Assembly (NCBI GenBank): GCA_013398015.1
Contig: VZRR01012879.1
Coordinates: 421,486-485,485 of the forward strand
From: Oreocharis arfaki
Taxonomy: Eukaryota; Chordata; Aves; Passeriformes; Paramythiidae
Direction: 5' to 3'
DNA: 64,000 nt
Positions within the stretch are counted from its first letter, which is position 1, and each line of letters starts with the position of its first letter. A program made the translations under genes and the position numbers. The notes under the pieces are model-generated. The model made no database searches, was not told the origin of the DNA, and worked only from the letters and a program-made list of their open reading frames with translations. Below, in pieces: positions 1 to 10,979 of this stretch.

Positions 1-3000
1 ATTCATCCCTCTCTCATAATAAATGACAAAGCCCTAAGATGAATCAAAGTTTCCATACAAATAAAAACCTGGTCTGAGTATTCACAGAAGTCAAAAGGTA
101 CTTTTCTAAGCAAGGTATACTGTACATATAATTGCCCAAACATACATATATGGGTATTCTAGATTAATTTTCTATTTTTCAGTAGATAAAGGATAACAGA
201 AAATGACATAGTAATTTAGAAGGCAAGGAGGAAAAGTGTGTGGCTAATGCCATGCATAGTGACAGCATAATTAATTGGGACAAATGTTACCTCTTAATGA
301 AAATTATCTCTTATACATAAAGTGTCAATTTTCTATGGATAAGGCTTGAATTGTGTCACAACCATTTCAATGAGATAAACTAGTAATTTGTTTTCAGTTT
401 AATTAGTACTTCATGTATACAAGCTGCTGTTAGTCAGCAGTGAGCTTGATACTAGTTAATTAATCAGTCTGTTGAATGCTGAAATTTTTGAAAAAAGAAA
501 ATAGTCAAAGAGAGAAAAAAGTACCATTCCAGTAAATAATTCCTTCTTTAGAGTACCCCAAATTAAATTTACTTGGTCTTTTACTTTGTCACTACTCTAG
601 CTCCATAATGCATGCTGACAGCAAATTTAGCATAATGTTACGTGTAAAATATTATAATAGACATAAATATTCTTACAGTAAGAACATGTTCAATTAATTA
701 ACGATATCAGGTGTGAAAGCATATTAAAGATCTATGCCTTCACTACCTTCACTAAATCACATCTTAATATCCCTGCTCAAGTCTGTAGACTACTTCCTAC
801 AACTCTAAAGATTTTGTACTATTCAAGTTTAAATTACAGGGACAACGGTATGTTAATTCTGCTCATCTCTTCTGAATATGTTTTAGTAGGAAAAAGATGT
901 CCACAGCTGGGGTTATGGCTTAGGTACAGAAAAGCAGGTGGAAAGCTTTAACAGTGAAAATATTTTTCCATCAGTACCTAAATCAGTACCAGTGCAGGCA
1001 GCTGTGCAAAGGAGGCAGCAGAAGTGAAGAGTTCTGCGGTGGATATGGACGCTGTCAAGAATATCCTTCTTGAAAAGGACATCTTTTTTTAAAAAATAGA
1101 TATATTTAGCTGAATTCTGAGTTGGACTTTCTCTTTGTGGCTTCAATGGCTACAGGGACTCCATTGTGGCCAATATTAAAGAATGGGTAAAATGAAGGGT
1201 GATCTAAAGCTCCCAGTAAAGCTACATGTTCTCTGGTAACTAGGTCAGAATGATATTCTGTGAATAAAGTATGAGATATATACAAGGTAAATATTAATCT
1301 TTGATCACATGAACAGTTCCTGTAAAAATAATATAGTAAAAATAAACAGTTCTGGTAGAAATGCTAGAAAATAAGCTTCATTGCTTGTCTCGATAAAGCA
1401 GTTATATAGTACAAACATTTCATAATGTACTGAACTCCCATAAATCAATTTGAAATTAGTTTACTGTCATGTTGATAAATCTCATCTTATCATACCTTGA
1501 AGGTGATTTAACAAGTATTCCACAGTGTATAATTTATACCATATTAGGGAGAGATAAGAAAACAAGTGTTCCAAACCAATAATCATTGTCACATTCATTT
1601 ATAAATTCTCCTATGTTCAGGGTTTGAATAAAGTTTTGAATAAAGCTTTTGGATACAGCTGTGCATAATGATAATTCTATTGTGTGTGTAAACTCTGAAA
1701 TATCTTGAATTGGGTATAACTTCAAAGTACTCTGTCCTTTTCTTGTTTATATAACCAGTTTTTCCTAAGACTGGAAGCAGAACAACAGTCAGTGTAAGTA
1801 TGAATAGTCCCAAAAAGGGTTGCTTGTTTATTTTTCTTTTGGCTTTTACTGCCTGTGAAAATTTCAATCAATGGAAATCCATGTGTAGGAAGACATTTAA
1901 ATTGCTCTCTGGAATTGTCCATATTGGAGAATATAGTTGGTAATTTTCTCCAATTAACCAGTTTCTTGTTTCTTTTAATTAAAAAAAATGAATATTATAT
2001 TGTATTACATATATATATATTCTAACATATGCACATATTTATAACTGGGTTAATTAAATGTAAGAAGCATAATGTGTGCTCGTTCACAGCGGATACATGG
2101 GTAAGTAGAGCCCCGATCTTATGTGTACTCATGGCTTTTCTAACATCCAAAAATAAGCTTTATGGTATAATGAATAAGTACATTCCAGAGCTACCTGCAG
2201 AAACTCTAGCTCTACTTTCACTAGAGGGAATTGAAGGTTTTGTCACACAATTGGAAGTTACAGCTATTTGACTCAAGGCAGGCATTTATTTCAGCATCTG
2301 TAAGGGGATATCTGATATTCTTTATGCCTTATGATAGATGTAGATACTGCACCATGCAGTGTAGGGACTTCCAGAATCAGCCATCTGAACTACACAGCAG
2401 TCCAGCGCTAATGCAGAAATGAACCCTACTGGTAGTTAGCTAGCATTTCTGTGTGGTTCTCCATTTAGTGGAAAGAAGGTCAGCCTGTGTCCACTGCTGC
2501 GTCGCGGTGACCAAGAAAACCAGTATTGCCATTGCTAGTAGCAGACCAGTAGTTAAAATTGTGCTAATTTTGCTGAATGCTACATGCATGCTGCTTTAGC
2601 CTTGGCCAGTCAAGTTGCTAGAATACCGGCCTGTGTGAACTAGAGTTTGGTATCAGGCATCTCTTGTTATGATACACAGTTTAGGTGTGAGATAATAGTG
2701 CAAGTCTTAAAAATATGGGCATGAGTTGGGGAAAAAACTCACTACTTGCCAGTCGGTCACTGAAGGGATGATCCTTGACGGCTGCAAAAGGACTGCTTCA
2801 AGAGTTACAAAGAAATAAGTACTACACAAGTGAAAAAAACTATAAATGAGCCGCAGCATAACAGCCCAGCAAGAAGCTACATGCAGCCCAGCCCGCCTAG
2901 AAAGTCCACTCCATAAGAGGAGACCTCCAGCAGAAGGCAGATGAGTGGGAGATTGCCACCACGGGAGCTGTGGTTGCAGAAGCCCTGCAAGGTGGTGGGA

Positions 3001-6000
3001 GCCAGGCATGTGCTCTCAGGTTTCCTGCTAGGTGTGGGCTCCAGCTTTCCCTTTCTCCTGCCCCTCATCTCTTTCCAGAGTGCCTTTGGGAGACCTGAGA
3101 CCTGCCTGATGGTTGTTCCAGGCTCCACGTGATGCTGTTGTAGAACATGTGTGTGTGCCCGAGTGCATTTTTTCCTCATAAATTCTGCGGGTTTTTCAAC
3201 CCCGCTGAGTAGTTATGATTTTGGGCAACAATGTTACTCTTCAAGATACAGAAAACAATCTTCACCACAGCCTGTATTGCAGACCGCAGAACTGAAGCAC
3301 CTCATTTTGTGCATTCCAAAAATTTAATTAAAAAAATTAAAAATAGGTGTATTTTTAAAAATAATATCTAGGCTAGAAAAAAAATGGGTTACTCATTATC
3401 ATGAGTTCATCTGGAGCTGCTAAATGGAACATTGCTTAGAACCATGAACATCAGATTCAGGCATTGTTCAGCAGTTTGCTCCTGTGTTATATTTAAATAT
3501 AAGGATGTAGACCTATGTTCTGTTTTAGTAAGGTCAAGTCATACATCATGATAAAATCTTTGCTCTCTCTCTTTCTAGTATCTATAATATATTAGACGGA
3601 CAAATATGAGGGAATCAGTGGCTGATCTTCCATGTGACTTTCATGTCAGTTGAAACTTAACGCAAAATTTAATGAATTACCATTCACTTTAATTAAATAC
3701 CGTATTGAAATAAATTTCTTGCTTTATTGTAATTTACAATATTTTTTTTAAAAATGTATATGTTTGGAGGACAAGATTATCACTAATATTGAAGAATTAA
3801 TAAATACAATAGGAGAATGTTTGAAATGTTTTTCTTTACTAAAACCGTCTTCAAATCTGAAAGCAGTAGGGACAAGAGAAAAAAGAGAAAAAAGTCACCC
3901 TACTTGCAGTCAATTGGCAATAATAGAGATATCAGAGTTATATCTGATTTTCAAAGATAAGATTAGTTTATGTGGTGTTAAATAAGTAGAAAATATATAT
4001 ATAATTATTTTCTTCGTATTGTTACCAGTTAGAGACCTAGATTATTACTGAGTGTGTAAACCCATTTCTAATATGAGAAAGACTTCTCTCTGGACCTATG
4101 CCAGATTTGACCAGGAACAAATGAGTTTAATATAGATGTTTGCTCAACTTTTTTCTCTTTACTTAAGTGTATTTTGGCAGGAAAAATAAGTGTCAAACCT
4201 CCTTTAATTTCTTCCTTGTAAATGCACTTTATATTTTCTCAAGATCTTGTACCTGGTTTCTCCTTCCATTATTACCGAAGCATTTAGAAGAATATGAAGT
4301 CAGTTTTTCACTGTAAAAGGTCATAAATGAAATTGAATGCAGCAATGCTGACAACAAACACTTTGCAGATCTATCTGAGGCCATTTAAAGGCTGTTTACT
4401 TTTGGATGAAGGATTACCTATTAAATCTGAAAGAGGTTGCAAGCTGAATAAACACCATCTAGCAGGGTCAGTGATCCTTATTGTCATGCAGTAGAAGGAA
4501 CAAGAATGTTCTAGGTCGACTGGTGATGCACCATACATCTAAATCATACTAAAAAGATTAGAAGGTGCTGAGGTGAAATGGCATTAACAGAAATGTCAAT
4601 TTTCAAGAGATTTGTTCAGGAAGGATGTGGTTAAAAATAAAAAGGATGATTAAGTCTTCTCATGTAAATAAAAAAATCAGCTACACTCTCCTAGAGAGGG
4701 GGCAAAGGCAACGTGATAAATATAACTCAAAGCAACTCACTGGGTGCATCTGCAGGCATGTGACTGTAAAAGACTAGTTCATATGATCCTCCCAAGTCAT
4801 TTCAGTGGAGTAACATTAAAAAAAGCATTAAAGGATTTTGTGTTACAAAGATTTTAAGCCATGTCCCTGTGCTATACACATGGGGAAAAATAAAATCTAG
4901 AAAGAAGGAAGGATGAAGAAATGGGTTTGCAAATTGATATTAAATAAATATGGTTTTTATAATCCTGATCAAGAAGGATTTATTGAAATGTGGCATGCTT
5001 TCAGCTGATCTGAACAAGGTCTGAGAAGTGCAACCTGCAGTATATTTGCATTAGTCGTAGGATGTGTGCCATTCTCACATCTCTAAATTAAGTCCAGGTC
5101 TGAGGTGTCTCTTTTGATGTTTGATGGTCTTGTATGTTTATCAAATATAGTAACTGTGAAAATAATCTGCTATCTTCATTATTTGACTGTGGCATAGACT
5201 ATGAGTATACTTGAGCTATCAAGATAAATGCCATCATTTATCATCATTTATGTGAGGAAATAATATACGGCATTCTGCTTTAACTAGTAACTACTTTTTT
5301 TTTTTCTTTTTAAGAGAACAAAATCCAATGCATGTTTAGAAGTAATTTGAGTCAATACACTCTGAGCTTTTTCTTGTTCATGACTTCAGAATAAATTTCT
5401 GGAGTAGCATAATGGACAGAAATTATTAATTCTCATTTCACTGATTTATTGCCACTGAAATGAGAGTAATTGTTCTATAGCAGACCTTCAACTCCCTTCC
5501 AGTGCACAACACTGTGGAAAGAATGTTCATGCATGTTCCAGTTTGCTCTGGCTACTCTGGTCAGTGCTATAAATAATACAGGACACAAAATGATAAACAT
5601 TTGAACTGAACTGTAGATATTTTATATACTGTTAACCTGAGCTTCTAAGGAGGTTTTGAAAGTCAAATCTTTGCCTTGGCTGTGGGTGCTGAGGGTGGAA
5701 GTACCCAGCTGATAAAGTCAGTAAGAAATAAGGTTCATTGTAATATAACACTTTCTTGAAGGCAAGTGTATGATTAATTAACCTTCAAAACTAGATCAAT
5801 GGTACCAGGTTATTATCCATTTAGACTGTTTTTGTGTTTGCTTTCTTTATCAACAGGCTATGCTCAGTGGGAAAATTAATGGTAAATAGAAAATTTACTT
5901 TTCCTCGCTTTGTGCCAAGAGGGTTTAAAATTAGATAATTGAGATAGATTAGACATCTGGCATCAAATCTGACCTCTTTCACCGTTCTGTTTGAATGCAT

Positions 6001-7044
6001 TATACAGAGTATAACATCAGTGCCCTCTGCTAGGATAGGTTTAAAGTGCAAGGCAACAGAAAAATACTGTTCACACATTGTGATATAAATTCTTAAATAT
6101 AATCTCAGAACGTCTGTTAGTTGACACTTTAAATAGCATCATGGAAAATATTTCAAACATTTCACTGGATTTGGGTCCATTTGCTTTTACTAGATTGAAA
6201 ACAGGAGATTATAGCTCATGAAGGATTTTCTCCTGAATTCTGTTCCTAAATATTTTAATCTTTTCATCACTGCCAGATTGCAGAATCACAGAAAACAGAA
6301 TGCCTGGTTAAGAGTTGATTTTTTTCTCTACCTATGACTTATGTATTTAATTTTCAAAAGTCTTTTTACTTTTTATTGCTATTTAGACTTCTAGATCCAT
6401 GTGTAAAAATGTAAAATTCTTTATCTTCTTCTGATTATATTTGAACATATATTTTTATTCAGAATGGTGGGATGATTAATTTTTTTCTACCAGTGATTTT
6501 AGCTCTACTAATCTTCTCTTCCACCCTGTCATCAATAACGCTTTAGGCTGCAGTTGAGCTCTCTGTTGACTGTATTAATATGAATACTGTTGTTTGTCAC
6601 CTCATTTATTTCAGTGTTTTCAAGATAATAACCTGTTCTTCAGAGAGAATGGAAAACTCATTTGTTCAGAATGGGACAGTATTTTGGTATTAGGAAGTTC
6701 AATTTGTTTCGAATATTTTAAGACTACTCTTTATATTTTCTTGAATGCAGTTTCTCCCTAACTTTGTCTAACTCAACCTCTGCGTGTGAATTGCCCCCAT
6801 TTTAATGTCTTTTTGCACGTCTTTAATTATAAATTTAGTAATATCTTTTGTCTGTCAGTAGATATGCTGCTCTCCCTTTCGCACACAAATAAAACCATTA
6901 AATTATGCTCCACATAATCATGGTACATGATATATGTGCTATGTAATGAGGATTTATTCTGCTGTTGCTACATTCTGTTACTTTCTGCTCCATTAAGTAA
7001 CAACCTCATTCACCAATGCATGGTAGGGGTGGAGCAGGGGTGTC
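1..7044. other. AT-rich non-coding stretch, no gene recognised
   Basis: Both strands were read. All frames are broken by frequent stops and no frame resembles a known protein. It holds short low-complexity tracts such as a TA dinucleotide run near 2010-2021 and a T run near 5295-5305. A higher-GC island at about 2700-3180 is described separately. Nothing else was recognised; ancient unrecognisable repeats or conserved non-coding elements could be present. Confidence 0.7.
2700..3180. other. Higher-GC island with overlapping open frames, unidentified
   Basis: This segment is clearly richer in G and C than its surroundings. On the minus strand two different frames stay open for about 100 codons each (2707-3009 and 2877-3179), overlapping in 2877-3009. 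Having two frames open over the same DNA is typical of non-coding GC-rich DNA with few stop codons. The predicted peptides show no domain I recognise. It could be an old retroelement piece, a pseudogene fragment or a regulatory island. Confidence 0.3.
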
Positions 7045-7290
7045 TGGAAAGAGATGCAGAGAAGGTGTCTGGAGTTCCTGGTGAACAGCAGCCTTCCCAT
7101 CAGCCAGCAATGAGCCTTTGCAGCAAAAGCTGCCAACAACCTCCAGGGCTGCATTAGGCAAAGCGTGGCCAACAGCTCAAAGAGCAGCTCCTGCTTTGTT
7201 CAGCCCTGTGGAGACATGTTTGGAGTGCTGGGACCAGGGCTGGACTACCAACAGAAAAAAGACTTAGTAGAGGGAGTCCAGTGAAAGGAC
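7045..7290 (+). mobile_element. CR1 LINE fragment (reverse transcriptase C-terminal region)
   Basis: Decayed CR1 non-LTR retrotransposon, plus strand. From about 7090 to 7165 the sequence follows the CR1 ORF2 segment normally read as a CALAAKKANxILGCIRQ-type motif. The words for a CAGCAATG core, a CCTTTGCAGCAAA stretch and GGGCTGCATTAGGCAAAG are visible. The matching downstream GAGAGTCCAGTGAAGG motif appears near 7270. Small indels break the frame. Both ends are diffuse, as expected for an old 5'-truncated copy. It cannot encode a product. Family assignment is by recognition of avian CR1 features. Confidence 0.65.
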
Positions 7291-7868
7291 ATGAATGTAT
7301 TGTACAAAAGGAAATCACAGAAAAATTGGGCTATTATATAATAAAGAGCAATCACCAAAGATATAGGCTGTACCAGCTTAAGCTGTGTCTGTGTCTCAGT
7401 GACACGATGGGACAGAGATATTCTCAGTTCTACCTGTGCCCTCCTCCGAGTCTGCCCTTGCTTTGAAGATTGACAATTTCAGACCAAGAATAACTGTTGC
7501 ATTGAAACACTTTAAAGTGATTCTTTGACTCATATTGCCATATAATTTGAAGAGCACAACTCTCAGGATACCAGTTTTAAGCTGTGGATTATGATGCTTT
7601 ACCTGGATTTTCTGTATAACTACAGAGCTGTGAACTCAGTCTGTTACCTTACAAATGAAACCAAATGAGGTTTTCAGATATTAGAAACTGGGCACTTCAT
7701 TTCCTGTAAAGTTTTACACTGTAGGATGCTCTTAGAAAATCTAGTGCACAACAATAGTGGCAAATTATTACACACATCTTCTGCCAAAACAGTAATAAGC
7801 CATCAAAAAATTAACTGATATATGATGTGTTGGAAGGAGGAGGAGACAGGAGAGAGCGAAGAGAGCTG
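7291..7868. other. Non-coding, nothing recognised
   Basis: AT-rich sequence between two CR1 relics. A short C-rich patch at about 7435-7460 belongs to no feature I recognise. The purine-rich run GGAGGAGGAGACAGGAGAG lies just left of the next CR1 piece. Confidence 0.6.
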
Positions 7869-7925
7869 ACATAGAATTGTTAAGGTTATAAAAGACCTTG
7901 AAGACCATTGAGTCCATCCTCCTCC
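7869..7925 (-). mobile_element. CR1 LINE 3' terminal fragment
   Basis: Read on the plus strand, the block ACATAGAATTGTTAAGG followed by an AAAAGACCTTGAAGACCATTGAGTCCA-like run is the reverse complement of the CR1 3' untranslated end. The CATAGAAT core corresponds to the CR1 terminal ATTCTATG octamer. Only about 57 bp are recognisable, so this is a very short 5'-truncated or eroded insertion. Confidence 0.6.
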
Positions 7926-10103
7926 ACTTCTCTTGAAACTGTAACTTTGCACAGACAATTTGATTTTAGGTGTCAGGATGAAAAAGAATATATAAAAATT
8001 ACATTATTACATTATATCGGCTAGCTTGTAATTTACAATGAAATAATAGAGATGTGGGTGCACTGGTGTGTCTTGGACAACTTTTTGAACATCCTGCATT
8101 TAAAGATTCATGAATAAATCAAAATGAAAGTAACTAAATGGAATTGTACTAATATCTAAGGGTGAACCCCTGCACTTCTTAAATATAGCAGTTGCTCTAA
8201 TTTGTGTCTAAGTCCGTTAGTGGGAGTTTACATTCTTGATTCATTCTAGATTAATGCTTTAATATTCTGACCCCAAGAGGGGTATTTCATTCCTATATAT
8301 GAGGATAACCTGCTGTCGTTCTGCACTGTCTTCAGCATATTCTCTGAGGGTAAAAATCAACAAATCAGTAATTAAGGCCAGATCAGTTTTACTTAAGTGG
8401 CATCATATGACATTTTTTTCTTTTTTTTTCACCAAACTGTGAAGTTATTCAGACTGTCTTTTGTTCAGCTCCATTTAGACTTCAAAGATAAACTTCCATC
8501 TTCTTGGACGGCCTTAGAGTTGTCTTGGAAGCCAGAATTCTACATATGATCAAAAAATATGCAGTTTGAAAAGTAGGACTGTAGACTGGATTCAAGTTGA
8601 TTGAACATTGAAATATCTTCCTGAAAATATCCTGAGGAAAACCAAAAAATTTTGCCAAATCTTCTTATACACGAATTTTACACCCCCAGTGCAATTCAGA
8701 CATTCTCTTCCTTTCTGCTTCAACACAGAAAAAAAAAGCAACACGATGTTGATAGCTTTGTATTATAGGTATGTCATTTGAGATGTGGAGTAAGAACATT
8801 TGTTTAGATATTTGTAAAATGGTTGCAACAAAAAACATCTTGGTCATTACATACTCCATGAAATGATTCAAAATAGATTATTTTCTCTGTTCATTTTACA
8901 AGATCAGGTCATATTCTGAATATTTTTAAGAATGGATATCACAGATGCCCTAAATGGATTCAACCAAAAGGAGCAATCCCTATTTAGGTCACTCCCCCAA
9001 GCCCTCTCTTCTCTCCAGAATGTTAAAGCAGGAAAAGCAATGATGTTAAATTCAGATATTGCATACTTGCAGCTGTAAGTTTTCTCCCCTGGAAAAAATT
9101 ATCTTCCGGGTATTTATGTTCACAAAAAGACTCTTGTATTTGTCCAGTGAAAAAGAATGAAGAATTCCTGTTTATTGATCTGGTCCTAGATCTTTTTCAC
9201 TTGTATAATTAGAATCATAGCTTCTCCAAAATGCATTTTTTTTCTATCTTAATAGTTCTTCGCCTATATAGGTGAATATCTTTAAATGCTATGTATTTTT
9301 GATACAGAATTTTATGATGATCAAAAAATCTGAAGACAAAATAAATGCAGAAATATACTTAACTTGGATTGAAATCTTAGTAGGATAACTCATTTCAGCA
9401 CACTGGAATGTTCTTATATGTTCTCCAAAAGAAAGAGAAAGAAATAAGGATGTGGATATGGAAAATTACCTCTTTGAACATAATTTCATTGTACCTCATA
9501 CAGTAACAAATTAGAAATGTTTTCCATTTTAGTTACTAATCATGACACAATAAAGTCCTAAAAATATCAAGTTATTGAAAAACGCCATGTTCCATGAGAC
9601 TGAAAGTCTGCATTCAACTGAGGAGAAGAAATTACTTTTATATCATTTCCTTTGAATAATTTCTCTGAATTAACACTTGGACAGAACTTTGAAGACAAAA
9701 CAGCAGTCCAATTACATCATTTGTTATTCCTGAGGGGCAATGTATGGAGAGAATAGATACTAGCAAGAATTTTGAGCAAGCACAATGACAACTTTATAGC
9801 TTCAGCCTTAGATACCCACCAAGGAAGTAGAAGGGTGAAAGGACATGTAACAAACTTGTTTAAGCAGCCATTATAATATCAGAATATTTAAATAGAGTTC
9901 TATCAAAATGGCAAAAGTAGTCCATGAAATTAGACAGAATTGTGAGTAAATTCAACCTTTCAGTGTCTCTTTCTAAGACAAGATGTGGTCTCAGGTGGCA
10001 CGACAATTTTCATGACATGCAGTTGCAAGCTTCCATTTCCTGTTTACTCTGTAAAAATCAGAAACTTCAAATTGGGCAAAATTTTCACATAAAAATTATG
10101 TTG
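7926..10103. other. AT-rich non-coding stretch
   Basis: Stops are dense in all frames. There is a T-rich tract near 8417-8430. No RNA gene, repeat family or coding exon was recognised. Confidence 0.6.
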
Positions 10104-10279
10104 ATTTGGTCGACAAGAAGTTCAACATGACCTGTCAATGTGCGCTTGCAGCCCAGAGAGCCAGCCACATCCTGAGCTGCATCAAAAGAATTGCAGCCAG
10201 GAGATCAAGGGAGGTGATTCTGCCCCTCTACCCAGTTCAGGTGAGACCCCACTTGGAGTGCTGCATCCAGCTCTAGGGC
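10104..10279 (+). mobile_element. CR1 LINE fragment, reverse-transcriptase C-terminal part
   Basis: This is the best-preserved CR1 reading frame in the window. From 10106 the plus strand stays open for 56 codons and translates to a CR1-like segment: L-V-D-K-K-F-N-M, then C-A-L-A-A-Q-R-A-S, then S-R-E-V-I-L-P-L-Y and V-R-P-H-L-E-C-C. It ends at a TAG (10274-10276) where CR1 normally has the TGG tryptophan of an LWG motif. The region follows the reverse-transcriptase core of CR1 ORF2. The fragment lacks the catalytic box and the rest of the protein, so it is inactive. The right edge is sharp because an LTR begins at 10280 and CR1 does not resume beyond it. Confidence 0.8.
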
Positions 10280-10530
10280 TGTGTACTGGGTTTGGGTAGC
10301 AGAGAAGGCTGGAAGGGTGGTTTCTCTGAGAAGCTTCCAGAAGCTTACTCCGTGTCTGACAGAACCAGTGACAACTGACTCCGAGATGGACCTGCTGCTG
10401 GCCGAGGTTGAGCCCATCAGAGACAGTGGAAGCAGCTCTACAATAATGTATTTAAGAACGAAAAAAGTTATTGCACAGAAACAATAGTGGCCAGAGAAGA
10501 GCAGAGTAAGAATATGTGAGAGGAACTCGC
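10280..10530 (+). mobile_element. Truncated LTR (5' part), same family as 14481-15769
   Basis: It begins TGTGTACTGGGTTTGGGTAG, matching the start of the LTR at 14481 (TGTGTATTGGATTTGTGTGA). It then shares with that LTR the TTTCTCTGAGAAGCT block, the AAGAACGAAAAAAGTTATTG block and the GGCCAGAGAAG...AGAGGAAC block in the same order. Homology stops at about 10530, so only about the first quarter is present. There is no internal retroviral sequence on either side. Assigned as an avian endogenous-retrovirus LTR; the exact family name cannot be given from sequence alone. Confidence 0.7.
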
Positions 10531-10957
10531 TTTACGTTATGTGATGCTGAAGAATCAAGTCAGAAAAGTCCTCCCATGCCTATATAACATACAAGCAAGT
10601 GAAAAAAACTAGTGGTGTGTAATGTAGATCTCAAATCTAAAGCACACCTTTTTCACCTCAACTGTTTTTAACTGAAAGCAGATGTTACAGAACAGAAGAT
10701 AAATACAGGAAGCTGCTACTTCTGCACTGTGCTTAAAAGTGCTGTTGAGCAAGGTAATTCACACTTCACACCAAGGCCTTTGGGAATTGTTGGGTACTCT
10801 GACACAAATATTAATTTCACCTTAATGACTTTCCTGTTTTCAGAAACTCTTATATCAAGGGATGTATTGCTTATATTTTTCAGTTACTTCTCTTTCTACT
10901 TCATATGAAAGAATGAAAAGTGACATACAACATAAAGAATTTGGTGCATGCAACCCT

Positions 10958-10979
10958 AAAAAAAAAAAAAAAAAAAAAA
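10958..10979 (+). repeat. Poly-A run (22 A)
   Basis: Uninterrupted A tract following CAACCCT. It has no recognisable retrocopied gene or SINE body upstream and no target duplication that I could match. Confidence 0.85.

Noticed and set aside
1595..1867. 90-codon minus-strand frame with a hydrophobic stretch
   Set aside because: Length is as expected by chance in a 64-kb AT-rich window. No recognised domain, promoter or neighbouring exon.
10958..10979. Poly-A tail of a processed pseudogene
   Set aside because: No gene-like sequence upstream and no flanking target duplication was found. The same holds for the A runs at 27059 and 35956.
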